64,000 nt of DNA from Flavobacterium pectinovorum (GCF_900142715.1 NZ_FRBX01000005.1:372001-436000); one strand, 5' to 3'; positions 54,531 to 62,465 are shown, counted from the first letter of the stretch. Program-made: numbers and translations. The notes: generated by a model not told the origin, from the sequence alone.

Positions 54531-55670
54531 TTACGATAAAATAACCAGGTCAACATTTGATAATGAAAGCCGATTTAACAAACGCCTGAAAATTGTTGTA
54601 GACAAAATTACTTTAAATAAATTCAAATGCGGTTTTCCGATGCAGACAGTTGTAATTTGTTTTTCTTCTACCGCAATTACAATTGCATCGGCAATATTTT
54701 TGTGTTCCAATTTAATGACTTCTGCACCTAATTGTACCGCGAGTTTAAAATTATTAATCAAATGGCGTTGTTTGTCTAATGCGATTTTGGTGCTGCTTTC
54801 TTTAGGTGTTTCAACATACAAAACATACCACGAACCGTTGTAATAACTTGCCAAACGTGCCGCTTTTCTAATAACAATTTTTGCTGTTTTATCGTTACTG
54901 CTAATGCATGCCAACAATTTTTCGTGTTTTAAAGCGTGCAGTTGAGGTACTTCGTTTTCGACTTTTCTAACGACCTGACTTGCAACTTCTTTCAAAGCCA
55001 ATTCACGCAATTGCAGAATTTGTTCTGATTTAAAAAAGTTGGTTAAAGCTGTTTGAATTTTATCAGCCGTATAAATTTTTCCTTCCTTCAAACGCGCAAT
55101 CAAATCTTCAGAAGTCAAATCGATATTGACAACTTCATCTGCCAATCGCAAAACATTATCCGGAATCCGCTCCTGAACGTCAATTCCTGTAATACGTTTT
55201 ACATCCTCATTCAAACTCTCAATATGCTGAATATTCACAGCCGAAATCACATTAATTCCCGCTTCCAGAATCTCCAAAACATCCTGCCAGCGTTTTTCAT
55301 TTTTGCTTCCTTCAATATTTGTGTGCGCCAATTCATCGACAATAACAACTTCGGGTCTTAAGTTAATTATTGCCTGCACATCAAGTTCTTCAAGCTGTTT
55401 TCCTTTATAGAAAATGGTTCGCCGCGGAATCACGGGCAAACCAGATAAAAGTTCATGCGTTTCTTTTCGCATATGCGTTTCGATGTAACCAATTTTCACA
55501 TCAATTCCGTTTTTCAACAACGAATGCGCTTCCTGAAGCATACGAAAGGTTTTCCCCACACCGGCGCTCATACCAATGTAGACTTTAAACTTTCCTTTTC
55601 GTGATTTCTGAATTAAATCCAGAAAGTGCTGTGCGTTATTTTCTTTTTCTTCTTTCATGTTTTTTGCCAC
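54531..55670 (-). CDS. KdpD-type sensor protein lacking the kinase (KdpD N-terminal + USP domains)
   Basis: A 379-residue soluble protein equal to the cytoplasmic N-terminal half of KdpD. The KdpD domain has the Walker-A-like GMSAGVGKT (residues 33-41) and VDELAHTN (111-118); a universal-stress-protein domain covers about residues 250-379. The DUF4118 membrane region, GAF, HisKA and ATPase domains of full KdpD are absent and the frame ends cleanly. It lies between the porin and the separate histidine kinase, so a split sensor is likely. In other bacteria this half binds ATP and sometimes c-di-AMP and controls KdpD output. Confidence 0.9.
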   Translation of the reverse strand: MAKNMKEEKENNAQHFLDLIQKSRKGKFKVYIGMSAGVGKTFRMLQEAHSLLKNGIDVKIGYIETHMRKETHELLSGLPVIPRRTIFYKGKQLEELDVQAIINLRPEVVIVDELAHTNIEGSKNEKRWQDVLEILEAGINVISAVNIQHIESLNEDVKRITGIDVQERIPDNVLRLADEVVNIDLTSEDLIARLKEGKIYTADKIQTALTNFFKSEQILQLRELALKEVASQVVRKVENEVPQLHALKHEKLLACISSNDKTAKIVIRKAARLASYYNGSWYVLYVETPKESSTKIALDKQRHLINNFKLAVQLGAEVIKLEHKNIADAIVIAVEEKQITTVCIGKPHLNLFKVILSTTIFRRLLNRLSLSNVDLVILS

Positions 55671-55700
55671 GAAGGCGCTAAGTCACAAAGTTTTTTATTT

Positions 55701-55760
55701 TACCATTAAGATATTAAGTTAATAAAGGCAAAGCTTAACTTTCTTAATATCTTAATGGTA
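55701..55760. repeat. Palindromic repeat, porin/kdpD gap
   Basis: An 18-bp perfect stem, TACCATTAAGATATTAAG with its complement at 55743-55760, encloses a loop with further GTTAA/TTAAC pairing. It is a sister of the repeat at 54461-54522. Confidence 0.9.
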
Positions 55761-55777
55761 AAAAATAATTTTAATAT

Positions 55778-56854
55778 TTAGAAACTAATCGCCAACGAAG
55801 TCGTTGCAAACGTATTCGTATCCGTTGGAACGTTATTTTTTGTGAAGATTTCATCTTTACTCGAAAGATTTCTTGCTTCTAATCTAAACATTACATTATC
55901 AGTAACTAAGTAATCAAAGTTAGCTGAAAATCCGTAAGTTTTAAAACCGTTTGGCGTTTCTGTTGCGATAATAACACCTTTTTCATCACTATAATATTCA
56001 CCTCGCGCTGCTAATTGAATTTTACCCGTTGGTTTATATTGCAAAATCAAAACCGGTGAAAACCAAGTATCATATTTGTCACTATTCTTAGCCGATTGTT
56101 GCGAACCAACATCAACACCAGCCGTAATATTTGTTTTATCTGTTACCTTAAATTGCCCGTAAAAATTGTTGAAATAACGCCATTTTTTGTCAATATCAGG
56201 TTGTTCATTTCCAACATACGTACTCCAATTCAAAACCACTTTATCAGTTGGTTTATAAGTAATTTGCGTTCCAAAAGCAGGCGTTTGATTTCCTTCAATT
56301 TTCTGAATTCGCTGCCAGCCGTTCAAATACATTCCAGCCAAATACCACGCACCAGATTCTGATGTGTAGCCAATTTTTACTCCCGCTTCATAATACGGAG
56401 AGTTTTCAGCCAGAATACTTCGGGTTAAAGTCTGGCAATCTTTTCCAATGGCACTTTCAAAACCAATGTGAGAAGGCATAATTCCCGCATCAATCCATAA
56501 ATTATGACTTTGCGAAATCTTTACACCAACATTAGCTTCATAAACATTTTTCAATAAATCCTGTTCTGCCGACATATTATACTGCGCATAAGTTCCTGCC
56601 ATTAAAGCAAAGTTCCCGCGAATATTGTCTTTTGAATAATTCACCTTTGCCAAACCTAAATTCAGGTTCACTTCATTGCTTCGGTTATAACTGTAAAAAA
56701 ATCCCGGACGCGTATGATCTTCCGGTTTCGCAAAATCATAACTGTAATAAACGTCTAAATATCCCGAAAACGTAAACGGACTTTTTGATTCTTCTTGTGC
56801 TTGTAAATTGCTAAAACCGAATGCGATTAAAGCTGTAAGTATTATTTTTTTCAT
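55778..56854 (-). CDS. Outer-membrane beta-barrel porin of the kdp operon (BBP2/OmpL-like)
   Basis: A 358-residue outer-membrane barrel with signal peptide MKKIILTALIAFGFSNLQAQ. The first strand (PFTFSGYLDVYYSYDF) and repeated amphipathic strands ending TNTFATTSLAISF fit the putative beta-barrel porin-2 family. It lies between kdpC and the KdpD-like gene in the same direction, so it may provide an outer-membrane path for potassium under starvation; that is inference. The adjoining gaps are packed with hairpin repeats. Confidence 0.82.
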   Translation of the reverse strand: MKKIILTALIAFGFSNLQAQEESKSPFTFSGYLDVYYSYDFAKPEDHTRPGFFYSYNRSNEVNLNLGLAKVNYSKDNIRGNFALMAGTYAQYNMSAEQDLLKNVYEANVGVKISQSHNLWIDAGIMPSHIGFESAIGKDCQTLTRSILAENSPYYEAGVKIGYTSESGAWYLAGMYLNGWQRIQKIEGNQTPAFGTQITYKPTDKVVLNWSTYVGNEQPDIDKKWRYFNNFYGQFKVTDKTNITAGVDVGSQQSAKNSDKYDTWFSPVLILQYKPTGKIQLAARGEYYSDEKGVIIATETPNGFKTYGFSANFDYLVTDNVMFRLEARNLSSKDEIFTKNNVPTDTNTFATTSLAISF

Positions 56855-56860
56855 TTTTAT

Positions 56861-56920
56861 TGGGGTAAAAGAGTGTTTGTTTTTTCTGTAAGGTTTTTAA
56901 AACCGTGTAGGTATTTATTA
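56861..56920. repeat. 60-base direct repeat, copy 1
   Basis: It aligns without gaps to 57049-57108, with 51 of 60 positions identical by hand count. It contains the hairpin CTGTAAGG-TTTTTAAAA-CCGTGTAG. Confidence 0.85.
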
Positions 56921-56935
56921 GTAGGTTTTTAAGGA

Positions 56936-57048
56936 GCTGTTTCCCGCACCCGAGCCTGAAAGTGCGAATTGGCGAAGCAATCCGTTTCAATCTTTTGTGC
57001 GGAACCCCCGCACAAAAGGATTTCCACTACTATCGGGGCTAGGGCTTT
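56936..57048 (-). ncRNA. Structured intergenic element, copy B (possible small-RNA motif)
   Basis: On the minus strand: GCCCTAGCCCCGATAG, ATCCTTTTGTGCGGGGG, CCGCACAAAAGAT, then a GC-rich tail. It shares GATAG-N-G-N-GG and the CCTTTTGTG/CACAAAAG hairpin with 43601-43692. It lies between two direct repeats. Confidence 0.5.
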
Positions 57049-57108
57049 TGGGGTAAAAAGGTGTTTTATTCTCCTGCAAGGTTTTTAAAACCTTGTAGGT
57101 ATTTATTT
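57049..57108. repeat. 60-base direct repeat, copy 2
   Basis: Partner of 56861-56920. It contains the hairpin CTGCAAGG-TTTTTAAAA-CCTTGTAG. Confidence 0.85.
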
Positions 57109-57122
57109 TATAACGCTTTGTC

Positions 57123-57155
57123 AAACCCGACAGGTTTTTAAAACCTGTCGGGTTT
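57123..57155. repeat. Palindrome after kdpC
   Basis: AAACCCGACAGGTTTT and its complement form a near-perfect 33-base palindrome 10 bases beyond the kdpC stop. It has no following T tract on the minus strand. Confidence 0.85.
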
Positions 57156-57164
57156 AAAAACGTA

Positions 57165-57719
57165 TTACTTCAATCCGTCCAAAGCAACATTCAATTCCAA
57201 CACATTAACCGTTGGAGTTCCCATAACTTTTGGGGTATTAATATTCGCTTCAACCAAAGCTTTTACTTTTTCTTCAGATAATTTTCGTTCTTTAGCAACA
57301 CGTTTCACCTGAATCAAAGCGCCTGCTGGAGAAATATTCGGATCTAAACCACTTCCCGAAGCCGTAACCATATCTGACGGAATCTCCGATTTTTTCAAAT
57401 AAGGATGAACAACTAAAAACGTATCGATTCTTTTTTGAACCAAAGCCAGATAATCAGCATTGCTTGGTCCTTTGTTGCTTCCCGCACTTCCGGCAGCATT
57501 ATAATCCACAGCCGAAGGTCTTCCCCAGAAATAATTTGACTTATCGAATTTCTGACCAATTTTTTGGTAACCAACCACTTTTCCGTTAACCGAAATAGTT
57601 TCTCCTTTTCCCTGATTCGGAGCAAATTGTGCAATTCCGTAAATTGCAAGAGGATAAATAACTGCAAACAGAATTACAGTAATCAAGGTGAACTTTAATA
57701 GTGAGAATATATTTTTCAT
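57165..57719 (-). CDS. kdpC: Potassium-transporting ATPase subunit KdpC
   Basis: A 184-residue KdpC with one N-terminal membrane helix (about residues 10-28, TLITVILFAVIYPLAIYG) and a periplasmic domain. Family motifs include QKFDKSNYFWGRPSAVDYNA and GSGLDPNISPAGALIQVKRVAKER. It stabilises and modulates the KdpFABC complex. It follows kdpB after a 126-base gap that carries CTTAG-type repeats. Confidence 0.96.
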   Translation of the reverse strand: MKNIFSLLKFTLITVILFAVIYPLAIYGIAQFAPNQGKGETISVNGKVVGYQKIGQKFDKSNYFWGRPSAVDYNAAGSAGSNKGPSNADYLALVQKRIDTFLVVHPYLKKSEIPSDMVTASGSGLDPNISPAGALIQVKRVAKERKLSEEKVKALVEANINTPKVMGTPTVNVLELNVALDGLK

Positions 57720-57734
57720 TGTTTTTAAAGTTTC

Positions 57735-57845
57735 TAAGAGACTAAGTCTCTAAGTTTCTAAGATTTTTTTGATGATGTAAACGGTTAAGAATCTAAGGCA
57801 CTAAGCAAAAAAACTTAGAACCTTAGCAACTTAGCACCTTAGCAG
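57735..57845. repeat. CTTAG/CTAAG repeat cluster between kdpB and kdpC
   Basis: Many phased CTAAG and CTTAG words (for example CTAAGGCACTAAG and CTTAGAACCTTAGCAACTTAG) form inverted pairs across the gap. A related array is at 45191-45221. Confidence 0.65.
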
Positions 57846-59879
57846 TTACATAAAAAGTGCTACCAGTAAATCAATTAATTTAATTCCGATAAAAGGAACG
57901 ATTAAACCGCCTAAACCATAAATCAACAGGTTTCTTTTAAGGATTGCACTTGCGCCAATTGGTTTGTAGTCAACACCTCTCAACGCAAGCGGAATCAAGA
58001 TCGGAATGATAATCGCATTGAAAATTACCGCTGATAAAATCGCACTTTCCGGACTATGCAAATGCATAATATTTAAACCTTGAAGCGCTGGAATTGCAGT
58101 TATAAAAAGTGCAGGAACAATAGCAAAATATTTCGCAACGTCATTCGCAATCGAGAAAGTAGTAAGCGTTCCGCGAGTCATTAAAAGCTGTTTTCCAATT
58201 TCAATAATTTCAATTAATTTTGTTGGATCATTGTCAAGATCGACCATGTTTCCGGCTTCTTTTGCCGCCTGGGTTCCGCTGTTCATGGCAACACCCACAT
58301 TGGCTTGCGCAAGGGCAGGAGCATCGTTGGTTCCGTCACCCATCATGGCAACAAGTTTACCAAGGTTTTGCTCGTTTTTGATGTAGTTCATTTTATCCTC
58401 AGGTTTTGCTTCGGCAATAAAATCATCAACACCGGCAGCTTCGGCAATAAACTTAGCCGTAAGCGGGTTATCTCCCGTAACCATGACTGTTTTTACACCC
58501 ATTTTTCTCAATCGGTCAAAACGTTCTTTCATTCCGGTTTTAATAATATCCTGCAATTCGATAACACCCTGAACCTGATTGTTTTTAATGACAACCAATG
58601 GCGTTCCTCCGTTTGTAGAAATGTCAATTACTTTTTGAGCGGTATCTTCGGGAAATGCATTTCCGGCTTGTTTTGCAATATTTTTTGCAGCATCCTGAGC
58701 ACCTTTTCTAATGTTGGTTCCGTCTTTTAAAATAACTCCGGAAGTTCTGGTCTCTGCGGTAAATTTTATTAAAGTAGCACCTTCAATTGATAATTTATTG
58801 GCAGTTTCGGCTCCTGCCAGTTCCACGATACTTTTCCCTTCCGGAGTGTCATCTGCTAGTGAGCTTAACACGGCAGATTTTATAAAATCTTCTTCAGTAA
58901 CTCCTTTTGCAGGATAAAAATTGGTTGCTTTTCTGTTTCCAATTGTGATGGTTCCGGTTTTATCCAAAAGCAATACATCAATATCTCCGGCAGTTTCAAC
59001 CGCTTTTCCTGATTTTGTAATTACGTTGGCACGCAGCGCTCTGTCCATTCCTGCAATACCAATTGCTGATAACAAACCGCCAATTGTGGTCGGAATCAAA
59101 CAGACGAATAAGGCAATAAAAGCTGCGATTGTAATTGGCGCATTAGCATAATCTGCAAATGGTTTTAGCGTAACACAAACAATCACGAAGATTAAGGTAA
59201 ATGCTGCCAATAAAATAGTCAGGGCAATTTCGTTTGGCGTTTTCTGGCGGCTTGCACCTTCAACCAAAGCAATCATTTTATCCAGAAAGCTTTCACCTGG
59301 TTCTGATGTTACGATTACTTTAATTTTATCAGAAAGCACTTTTGTTCCTCCGGTAACGGAAGATTTATCACCACCGGCTTCGCGAATTACAGGAGCACTT
59401 TCTCCGGTAATGGCACTTTCGTCAATGGTTGCCAATCCTTCGATAATTTCTCCGTCAGTTGCAATTAAATCGCCAGATTCACAAACGAAAACATCTCCTT
59501 TTTTCAATTCAGAAGAACTGATGTTTTTGATTTCGCCGTTAGGTAAAACTTGTCTTGCCGGAGTTTCTTCACGTGTTTTTCTTAAACTATCTGCTTGTGC
59601 TTTTCCTCTGGCTTCGGCAATTGCTTCGGCAAAGTTGGCAAACAAAAGTGTTGCTAATAAAATTAAAAACACAATTAAATTATAAGTGAAACTGCCTTGG
59701 TCTGTCGCGCCCATTAAAATGGAAATACAAACGGCAAGCATAATAGCAGTTCCTATTTCTACGGTAAACATTACCGGATTTTTGATCATCAATTTTGGAT
59801 TAAGCTTCACAAAAGACTGCGCTAAGGCTTCTTTTACCTGTTTGCTTTCAAACAATGATGCGGATTTATTAGTTGTCAT
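57846..59879 (-). CDS. kdpB: Potassium-transporting P-type ATPase subunit KdpB
   Basis: A 677-residue P-type ATPase that powers potassium uptake through KdpA. The phosphorylated Asp306 is in DKTGT (306-310); the actuator loop TGES is at 158-161, the nucleotide-binding KGAQDAAKN region and hinge GDGTNDAPAL follow, and about seven membrane helices are present. The Ser in TGES, a site of inhibitory phosphorylation in E. coli KdpB, is conserved. It is full length and lies between kdpA and kdpC, separated from kdpA by a 209-base gap with a REP-like pair. Confidence 0.98.
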   Translation of the reverse strand: MTTNKSASLFESKQVKEALAQSFVKLNPKLMIKNPVMFTVEIGTAIMLAVCISILMGATDQGSFTYNLIVFLILLATLLFANFAEAIAEARGKAQADSLRKTREETPARQVLPNGEIKNISSSELKKGDVFVCESGDLIATDGEIIEGLATIDESAITGESAPVIREAGGDKSSVTGGTKVLSDKIKVIVTSEPGESFLDKMIALVEGASRQKTPNEIALTILLAAFTLIFVIVCVTLKPFADYANAPITIAAFIALFVCLIPTTIGGLLSAIGIAGMDRALRANVITKSGKAVETAGDIDVLLLDKTGTITIGNRKATNFYPAKGVTEEDFIKSAVLSSLADDTPEGKSIVELAGAETANKLSIEGATLIKFTAETRTSGVILKDGTNIRKGAQDAAKNIAKQAGNAFPEDTAQKVIDISTNGGTPLVVIKNNQVQGVIELQDIIKTGMKERFDRLRKMGVKTVMVTGDNPLTAKFIAEAAGVDDFIAEAKPEDKMNYIKNEQNLGKLVAMMGDGTNDAPALAQANVGVAMNSGTQAAKEAGNMVDLDNDPTKLIEIIEIGKQLLMTRGTLTTFSIANDVAKYFAIVPALFITAIPALQGLNIMHLHSPESAILSAVIFNAIIIPILIPLALRGVDYKPIGASAILKRNLLIYGLGGLIVPFIGIKLIDLLVALFM

Positions 59880-59943
59880 TTTCTTGTAAAAAGTTAAATG
59901 TTATTTGTTAAATGTTATGCACTAAAAACACATAGATTATAGA

Positions 59944-60036
59944 ACATAGCCAGCGGTTTCAACCGCTGGGACGCAACGTATGTCAGAATCTTTGTTCCCG
60001 CAATTCGTTTCCCGTGGTTGAAACCACGGGCTATGT
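59944..60036. repeat. REP-like inverted pair (BIME-like) between kdpA and kdpB
   Basis: ACATAGC plus hairpin CAGCGGTTTCAACCGCTGG at the left is mirrored by hairpin CCCGTGGTTGAAACCACGGG plus GCTATGT at the right. The head-to-head layout is like bacterial REP pairs. Confidence 0.85.
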
Positions 60037-60088
60037 TTGAAATATTTTGCGTTTATGTTTTATGTGTTTAAAAATATTTGCTGCATTT

Positions 60089-61810
60089 TTATTTGATTGT
60101 AAAATATTCTGCCAATGGACCTAAGGCCAAAGCCGGGAAGAATGATAAAGCAGCAATAATTGCGATTACGGCAAAAACCATAACTCCAAAAATGGTAGTA
60201 TCAGTTTTTAAGGTTCCCGCACTTTCAGGAATGTATTTTTTATTAGCCAATAAACCTGCGATTGCCAATGGACCTATTATCGGAATGAAACGGCTTAATA
60301 GTAAAACAATTCCCGTAGTGATATTCCAAAACGGATTGTTGTCTCCCAAACCTTCAAAACCAGAACCGTTGTTAGCAGCACTCGAAGTATATTCATATAA
60401 CATTTCTGAGAATCCGTGATTTCCCGGATTGTTTAACCAGCCTGTGGCGTTTCCGCTAAACCAATACCCCATTGCTGTGTCATGTGCAGCAAAATAAGAA
60501 GCTAAAGCTGTTCCGGCTAAAATCAATAAAGGATGAAGAATAGCAATAAAAGCGGCAATTTTAACTTCCCGTGCTTCAATTTTCTTTCCTAAAAATTCAG
60601 GAGTTCGACCAACCATTAAACCGGAAATAAATACAGCCAAAATGATAAAAATGTAGAAGTTTAAATAGCCAACGCCACAGCCTCCGTAAAAGGCATTAAC
60701 CATCATGGCTAACAACTGCATAGCTCCTGAAAGCGGCATTGAACTATCGTGCATACTGTTTACAGAACCCGTAGAAATTACCGTTGTGGCAATACTCCAG
60801 AAGCCTGAAATAGCCGGACCAAAACGAACTTCTTTTCCTTCCATCGCTCCGGTTGTTTGAGCGATTCCCATTTTTTCGATAGCCGGATTTCCGTTAAGTT
60901 CGGTCATAACTGTTGGAATTACCAATAGTAAAAAACCAACCGTCATTACACCAAAAATGATATAGGATAATTTTCTTTTGTTAAGGAAAAATCCAAGCGC
61001 AAAAATCATTGCAAACGGAATAATTAATTGTGCCCAAAGTTCAATTGCATTCGTTAAATAAGTTGGGTTTTCTAAAGGATGTGCTGAATTGGCTCCAAAA
61101 AAACCTCCTCCGTTTGTACCTATATGTTTAATAGCAATAAACGCTGCCGCAGGTCCTCGGGAAACTTCAACATTGTCTCCTTGTAAAGTGGTAATTGCAT
61201 CTTTGCCTTCAAAAGTCATAGGAGTTCCGCTAAATAATAGAGCAACTGCTACAATCGCAGAAAGGGGTAATAAAATGCGAGTACAGCTTTTGATGAAATA
61301 ATTGTAAAAATTACCCAATTTGTCGGTTGTTTTTTCTCGCATTGCAGTGAAAACCATTGCTGCAGCGGCCATTCCTATACCTGCAGAAACAAATTGCAGG
61401 AACATTAAAACCATTTGCGACAAATATGAAAGTCCGGTTTCGCCTGAATAATGCTGTAAATTACAGTTTACAACGAACGAAATAGCAGTGTTAAATGCTA
61501 AATCAGGCGTCATGGATGGATTATTATCAGGATTTAAAAATAGTGATCCCTGAAAAAGTAAAACAAAAAAGCAAAGAAAGAACCAAATCATATTTACACT
61601 TAAAAGTGCTTTTAAATGTTGTTTCCAGTTCATTTCTTCTGTGGAATTAATTCCACTAATTTTAAAAATAAATTTTTCAATTGGATTGAAAATCGGGTCA
61701 AGAAAAGTTTTATCTCCCAAATAAACCTTAGCAATATATTTTCCCACGGGAATCGCTAAAACTATCGAAATGATAAAAATACTAATGACGCCAAATAATT
61801 CTGTGTTCAT
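60089..61810 (-). CDS. kdpA: Potassium-transporting ATPase subunit KdpA
   Basis: A 573-residue channel-like subunit of the SKT superfamily with about ten membrane helices and four selectivity-filter repeats. Visible filter-region motifs include NTAISFVVNCNLQHYSGE, KHIGTNGGGFFGANSAHP, VNAFYGGCGVGYLNF and YTSSAANNGSGFEGLG. It binds potassium with high affinity. It is preceded by the tiny membrane genes around kdpF. Confidence 0.98.
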   Translation of the reverse strand: MNTELFGVISIFIISIVLAIPVGKYIAKVYLGDKTFLDPIFNPIEKFIFKISGINSTEEMNWKQHLKALLSVNMIWFFLCFFVLLFQGSLFLNPDNNPSMTPDLAFNTAISFVVNCNLQHYSGETGLSYLSQMVLMFLQFVSAGIGMAAAAMVFTAMREKTTDKLGNFYNYFIKSCTRILLPLSAIVAVALLFSGTPMTFEGKDAITTLQGDNVEVSRGPAAAFIAIKHIGTNGGGFFGANSAHPLENPTYLTNAIELWAQLIIPFAMIFALGFFLNKRKLSYIIFGVMTVGFLLLVIPTVMTELNGNPAIEKMGIAQTTGAMEGKEVRFGPAISGFWSIATTVISTGSVNSMHDSSMPLSGAMQLLAMMVNAFYGGCGVGYLNFYIFIILAVFISGLMVGRTPEFLGKKIEAREVKIAAFIAILHPLLILAGTALASYFAAHDTAMGYWFSGNATGWLNNPGNHGFSEMLYEYTSSAANNGSGFEGLGDNNPFWNITTGIVLLLSRFIPIIGPLAIAGLLANKKYIPESAGTLKTDTTIFGVMVFAVIAIIAALSFFPALALGPLAEYFTIK

Positions 61811-61846
61811 ATTTTGTTTGTTAGAAATTAAATAAATTTTAGACTT

Positions 61847-61936
61847 TTATAAAAACATAATAAGTGTTACAAAGGCTAATGTCCAGGCCGCAAATACATA
61901 TAGTAGCAGCTTTTTTGGGGATTGTGACTTTTTCAT
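61847..61936 (-). CDS. Small single-helix membrane peptide downstream of kdpF (29 residues)
   Basis: A 29-codon frame, basic N terminus MKKSQSPKK followed by an all-hydrophobic helix (LLLYVFAAWTLAFVTLIMFL). Its ATG is only three bases after the kdpF stop, and the stop is 36 bases before kdpA, so it reads like an operon member. I know of no named family. It may be an extra Kdp subunit or regulator; length alone cannot exclude chance, but position, spacing and topology support a real gene. Confidence 0.55.
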   Translation of the reverse strand: MKKSQSPKKLLLYVFAAWTLAFVTLIMFL

Positions 61937-61939
61937 TTT

Positions 61940-62017
61940 TCAGAATTTTTCTGGTTTGATTAATACATAAACCAAATAACCAAAAACGGCGATGGAAACA
62001 ATAAATAGTGCTGTCAT
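61940..62017 (-). CDS. kdpF: Potassium-transporting ATPase subunit KdpF
   Basis: A 25-residue single-helix lipid-like stabiliser of the KdpFABC complex. It begins MTALFIVSI and ends with the KdpF hallmark KPEKF. It starts three bases after another tiny frame and is followed three bases later by a 29-residue frame. The length is normal for KdpF. Confidence 0.85.
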   Translation of the reverse strand: MTALFIVSIAVFGYLVYVLIKPEKF

Positions 62018-62020
62018 GAT

Positions 62021-62104
62021 TTAGATTTTTTCGAAGAATTCAACAGATTTGAAACAAATAGCAAACAGTAAAACTGCCAATGCGAGTAAAAGAAAAGTGA
62101 TCAT
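62021..62104 (-). CDS. Small single-helix membrane peptide upstream of kdpF (27 residues)
   Basis: A 27-codon frame, MITFLLLALAVLLFAICF then KSVEFFEKI: one membrane helix and a short charged tail. Its stop lies three bases before the kdpF start, consistent with translational coupling. It is KdpF-sized but lacks the KPEKF end. No family is known to me; it could be a second KdpF-like stabiliser. Confidence 0.55.
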   Translation of the reverse strand: MITFLLLALAVLLFAICFKSVEFFEKI

Positions 62105-62115
62105 AAGATTATTTT

Positions 62116-62180
62116 AGAGTTCAGATTTTAGATTTTAGATTGTCATTCGATTAAACGATTAAACAATTAACCGATTAAAC
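62116..62180. repeat. Short AT-rich repeats before the tiny kdp genes
   Basis: It contains CAGATTTTAGATTTTAGATTG (two TTTTAGA units) and then about four GATTAAAC/GTTAATT-like units. It sits between the 93-residue gene and the 27-residue gene. Confidence 0.6.
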
Positions 62181-62183
62181 TTT

Positions 62184-62465
62184 TTATACGCCCGAAGTAT
62201 TAACTTGCTTGATATATTCCGCTTTAAGCGTTTGAGGAAAAAGATGAGAAATATTGCAGTGACGCATTTCCATAAAAGAGGAGACGGAGAAAATGTAGAC
62301 ATTTGAAATCGCATTTTTGGTTTCAAAACTTCCTGTAATAAATAACCGTTCAGCAAGTGCCAGACATTTTTTGGCTCTCACAATATTTCCGGAAATAATA
62401 GATTTTTTAGTAATCTCGGCAAAGCGTTCGGCTTGTTTGTAGATTGAGGTGACTTGATTTTTCAT
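62184..62465 (-). CDS. Conserved hypothetical protein at the head of the kdp locus
   Basis: A 93-residue soluble, mostly helical protein (ERFAEITKKSIISGNIVRAKKCLALAERL, split over residues about 11-40), with MEMRHCNISHLFPQTLKAEY near the C terminus. The helix-turn-helix spacing looks TPR-like rather than DNA-binding. I recall similar proteins beside flavobacterial kdp genes (possibly the DUF7674 family), but this is untested. The frame extends to 62597, but that leader is atypical and runs into a terminator; the ATG at 62465 is chosen. It may sense or modulate Kdp. Confidence 0.65.
   Translation of the reverse strand: MKNQVTSIYKQAERFAEITKKSIISGNIVRAKKCLALAERLFITGSFETKNAISNVYIFSVSSFMEMRHCNISHLFPQTLKAEYIKQVNTSGV

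Noticed and set aside
54531..55670. KdpD-like gene as a frameshifted remnant of full-length KdpD
   Set aside because: The frame ends cleanly after the USP domain, no membrane or GAF remnants lie downstream, and an intact kinase gene follows.
61940..62017. Frameshift in kdpF
   Set aside because: A first reading gave a one-base discrepancy; recounting the line gave an intact 25-codon KdpF and a consistent length for the neighbouring small frame.
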